64,000 nt of DNA from positions 682,001 to 746,000 of the forward strand of contig NZ_FVZE01000002.1 in assembly GCF_900168325.1 (NCBI RefSeq), given 5' to 3'. The notes beneath the pieces were generated by a model. That model saw nothing but the letters and a program-made list of their open reading frames with translations. It was not told the origin of the DNA and made no database searches. Every line of letters starts with the position of its first letter. The stretch's first letter is position 1. Below are positions 62,640 to 64,000 of the stretch, piece after piece. This DNA comes from Novosphingobium mathurense. Its GTDB lineage: Bacteria; Pseudomonadota; Alphaproteobacteria; Sphingomonadales; Sphingomonadaceae. The position numbers and the translations under genes are program-made.

Positions 62640-64000
62640 TTGCGAAACCAGCTTGCCGTGACAATCGGCCAGTATTCGACAGCCGGGACCAAGGAGGCGA
62701 ACCAGGACTTCCATGGCGCCTTCGTTCCCGAGGGCGACGAACTGTGGACCAAGGGCGTGGCCCTGGCCCTCGCGGACGGGATCAGCACCAGTGTGCTGGG
62801 CGCAGCGGCAGCGGAAACCGCGGTAAAATCCTTCCTGACCGACTATTTTGCAACGTCCGAAGCCTGGTCGGTCCAGACCAGCGCGGCCCGGGTGATATGC
62901 GCGACGAATTCCTGGATGCACGCGCAGAACCTGAAGGGGCATGGCAGGAACCTGACCGACGAGGAGCGGGAGCGCGGCATGGTCTGCACGCTCTCGGCGC
63001 TGGTCCTCAAGTCGCGCTCGGCCTACGTCTTTCATATCGGCGATGCGCGTGTGGTGCGGGTCTCCGGCACTGCCCTCGAGCCGTTGACCGAACCGCATCG
63101 CGTCTGGCTGGGTGGCGGCCAGAGCTATCTCGCCCGCGCGCTCGGGATCGATCGGCGCGTCGAAATCGATCACCGCAAGGTGCCGGTTGCGAAGGGTGAC
63201 ACCTTCATCCTGACCAGCGACGGCGTTCATGACGTCCTGCCCGATTCAGCCTTCGTCGAGGCGGCGCGCGGAGAGGACCTCGACGCAGCGGCCCGTGCCT
63301 TGGCCGATGCTGCACTTGCTGTGGGCAGCGAGGACAACCTCACCGTCCAGATCCTTCGCGTGGACGACCTGCCGCAAAGCGATCCGGGCGATCTGGTCGG
63401 GGAAGAGGCAGCCCTGCCGCCTGCGCCGCATTTGACTGCCGGGCATGACTTCGATGGTTTCACGATCCTGCGCGAACTGCATGCCGGGCATCGCAGCCAC
63501 GTCTATCTCGCGCGCGATGGTGAGACCGGGCAGCTGGTGGCGATCAAGGTACCGTCGACCGAAAGCGGTGCCGACCCGGTCGAACTGCGCCGCCTCATGC
63601 TGGAGGAATGGATCGCGCGGCGCGTCAGGAATACACATGTGCTGGGCGCGCCGCCCGCGCGTGCTTCGCGCCGTCACGCCTATGCCGTGACCCATTTTCT
63701 CGAAGGCGCGACGCTGGAGGACTGGGTACGTTTTCAGCCCGGGACCGATCTTGCGGCGATACGCTCGATCGTGAAGCAGGTGGCATCGGGCCTGCAGGCG
63801 CTTCACCGCATGGAAATCCTTCATCGCGACTTGCGCCCCGCCAATGTCGTCATTGATCGTGAGGGGACGGCCCGGATCATCGATTTCGGCTCCGCACTTG
63901 TGGCCGGGCTCGACGAACTGGCGCCGCGCGCCGACGATGCGATGTTTGCCGGAACCATGCAGTTTACCGCGCCGGAAATTTGGCTGGGTGCTCCTGCAAG
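62640..64000 (+). CDS. PP2C-type phosphatase - serine/threonine kinase fusion (cut by window end)
   Basis: The frame is open from TTG 62640 to the window edge (453 codons seen), with GCGAGGA upstream as ribosome site. The N-terminal PP2C domain (about 10-245) has the metal motifs ADGIS (about 49), GDARVV (about 133), TSDG (about 193) and EDN (about 233). The kinase domain (from about 270) has VAIK (about 300), HRDLRPANVV (about 396) and DFG (about 416); its glycine loop is poor (LHAGHRSHVYLA). Such phosphatase-kinase fusions occur beside nitrate assimilation genes in proteobacteria; the target is unknown. Confidence 0.88.
   Translation, partial: MRNQLAVTIGQYSTAGTKEANQDFHGAFVPEGDELWTKGVALALADGISTSVLGAAAAETAVKSFLTDYFATSEAWSVQTSAARVICATNSWMHAQNLKGHGRNLTDEERERGMVCTLSALVLKSRSAYVFHIGDARVVRVSGTALEPLTEPHRVWLGGGQSYLARALGIDRRVEIDHRKVPVAKGDTFILTSDGVHDVLPDSAFVEAARGEDLDAAARALADAALAVGSEDNLTVQILRVDDLPQSDPGDLVGEEAALPPAPHLTAGHDFDGFTILRELHAGHRSHVYLARDGETGQLVAIKVPSTESGADPVELRRLMLEEWIARRVRNTHVLGAPPARASRRHAYAVTHFLEGATLEDWVRFQPGTDLAAIRSIVKQVASGLQALHRMEILHRDLRPANVVIDREGTARIIDFGSALVAGLDELAPRADDAMFAGTMQFTAPEIWLGAPA

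Noticed and set aside
62744..63856. Several short frames at the right end that could be taken as separate genes
   Set aside because: They are out of frame with one continuous open frame from 62640 to the window edge that encodes all PP2C and kinase motifs in order.

Overview
The window is a stretch of GC-rich (about 65%) chromosome that looks like an alphaproteobacterium of the Sphingomonadaceae (Novosphingobium/Sphingobium type). This is inferred from gene content and protein style: a PutR-activated putA without its own DNA-binding domain, a cobA-DUF2849-cysI-DUF934-cysH sulfur operon, a short-form glycogen operon, and a nitrate cluster with NasT/NasS and an alginate-export-type porin. About 50 genes are packed tightly, often with ATGA/GTGA overlaps. 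I see no rRNA, tRNA, insertion sequence, phage or CRISPR array, and base use is even throughout, so this reads as core chromosome.

Layout. 1-5.2 kb: formaldehyde detoxification. A LysR regulator is divergent from frmA across a perfect 12-bp inverted repeat, followed by a VOC protein, S-formylglutathione hydrolase, a formate/nitrite-type channel and FdhD. 5.3-7.2 kb: a TelA/XpaC-like pair. 7.3-9.0 kb: an allantoate/carbamoyl-amino-acid amidohydrolase and a small WYL-like protein. 9.0-14.0 kb (minus strand): a five-gene operon with a membrane-anchored FN3-like protein, a sodium:solute symporter, a 40-residue membrane microprotein, an aspartate-carbamoyltransferase-like enzyme whose aspartate-binding loop has been replaced, and an asparagine-synthase-like amidotransferase. 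This is the best candidate in the window for an undescribed pathway. 14.4-18.6 kb: putR/putA. 18.9-21.7 kb: a DHFR-like protein, an MFS pump and a DUF347 membrane protein. 21.8-25.8 kb: assimilatory sulfate/sulfite reduction with sirohaem synthesis. 26.0-27.9 kb: a PilZ-XRE fusion and a PAS-GGDEF protein with a degenerate active site. 27.9-32.4 kb: MscS channel, trans-sulfuration enzyme, a proline-rich membrane protein, QueF and a small lipoprotein. 32.7-39.5 kb: GNAT-nitrilase fusion, SLC13 transporter, HD-GYP protein with a degenerate HD pair, GntP-like permease and a PilZ protein. 39.5-42.7 kb: DUF389 protein and Na+/H+ antiporter. 42.7-53.7 kb: alpha-glucan metabolism, with a GH13 alpha-glucosidase divergent from glgP-glgB-glgC-glgA-glgX. 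53.9-64.0 kb: nitrate uptake, nasT-nasS-[leader]-nrtA-nrtB-nrtCD-[leader]-porin-FNT channel-PP2C/kinase fusion, cut by the window edge.

Two leaders in the nitrate cluster, upstream of nrtA and upstream of the porin, each contain two hairpins whose six-base loops have A at position 1 and G at position 4, the signature recognised by ANTAR antiterminators. In the first leader the second hairpin overlaps the 5' arm of a clear intrinsic terminator. NasS (nitrate sensor) would release NasT (ANTAR protein) to let transcription pass into the uptake genes. The catalytic nitrate and nitrite reductases are not visible and presumably lie beyond 64 kb.
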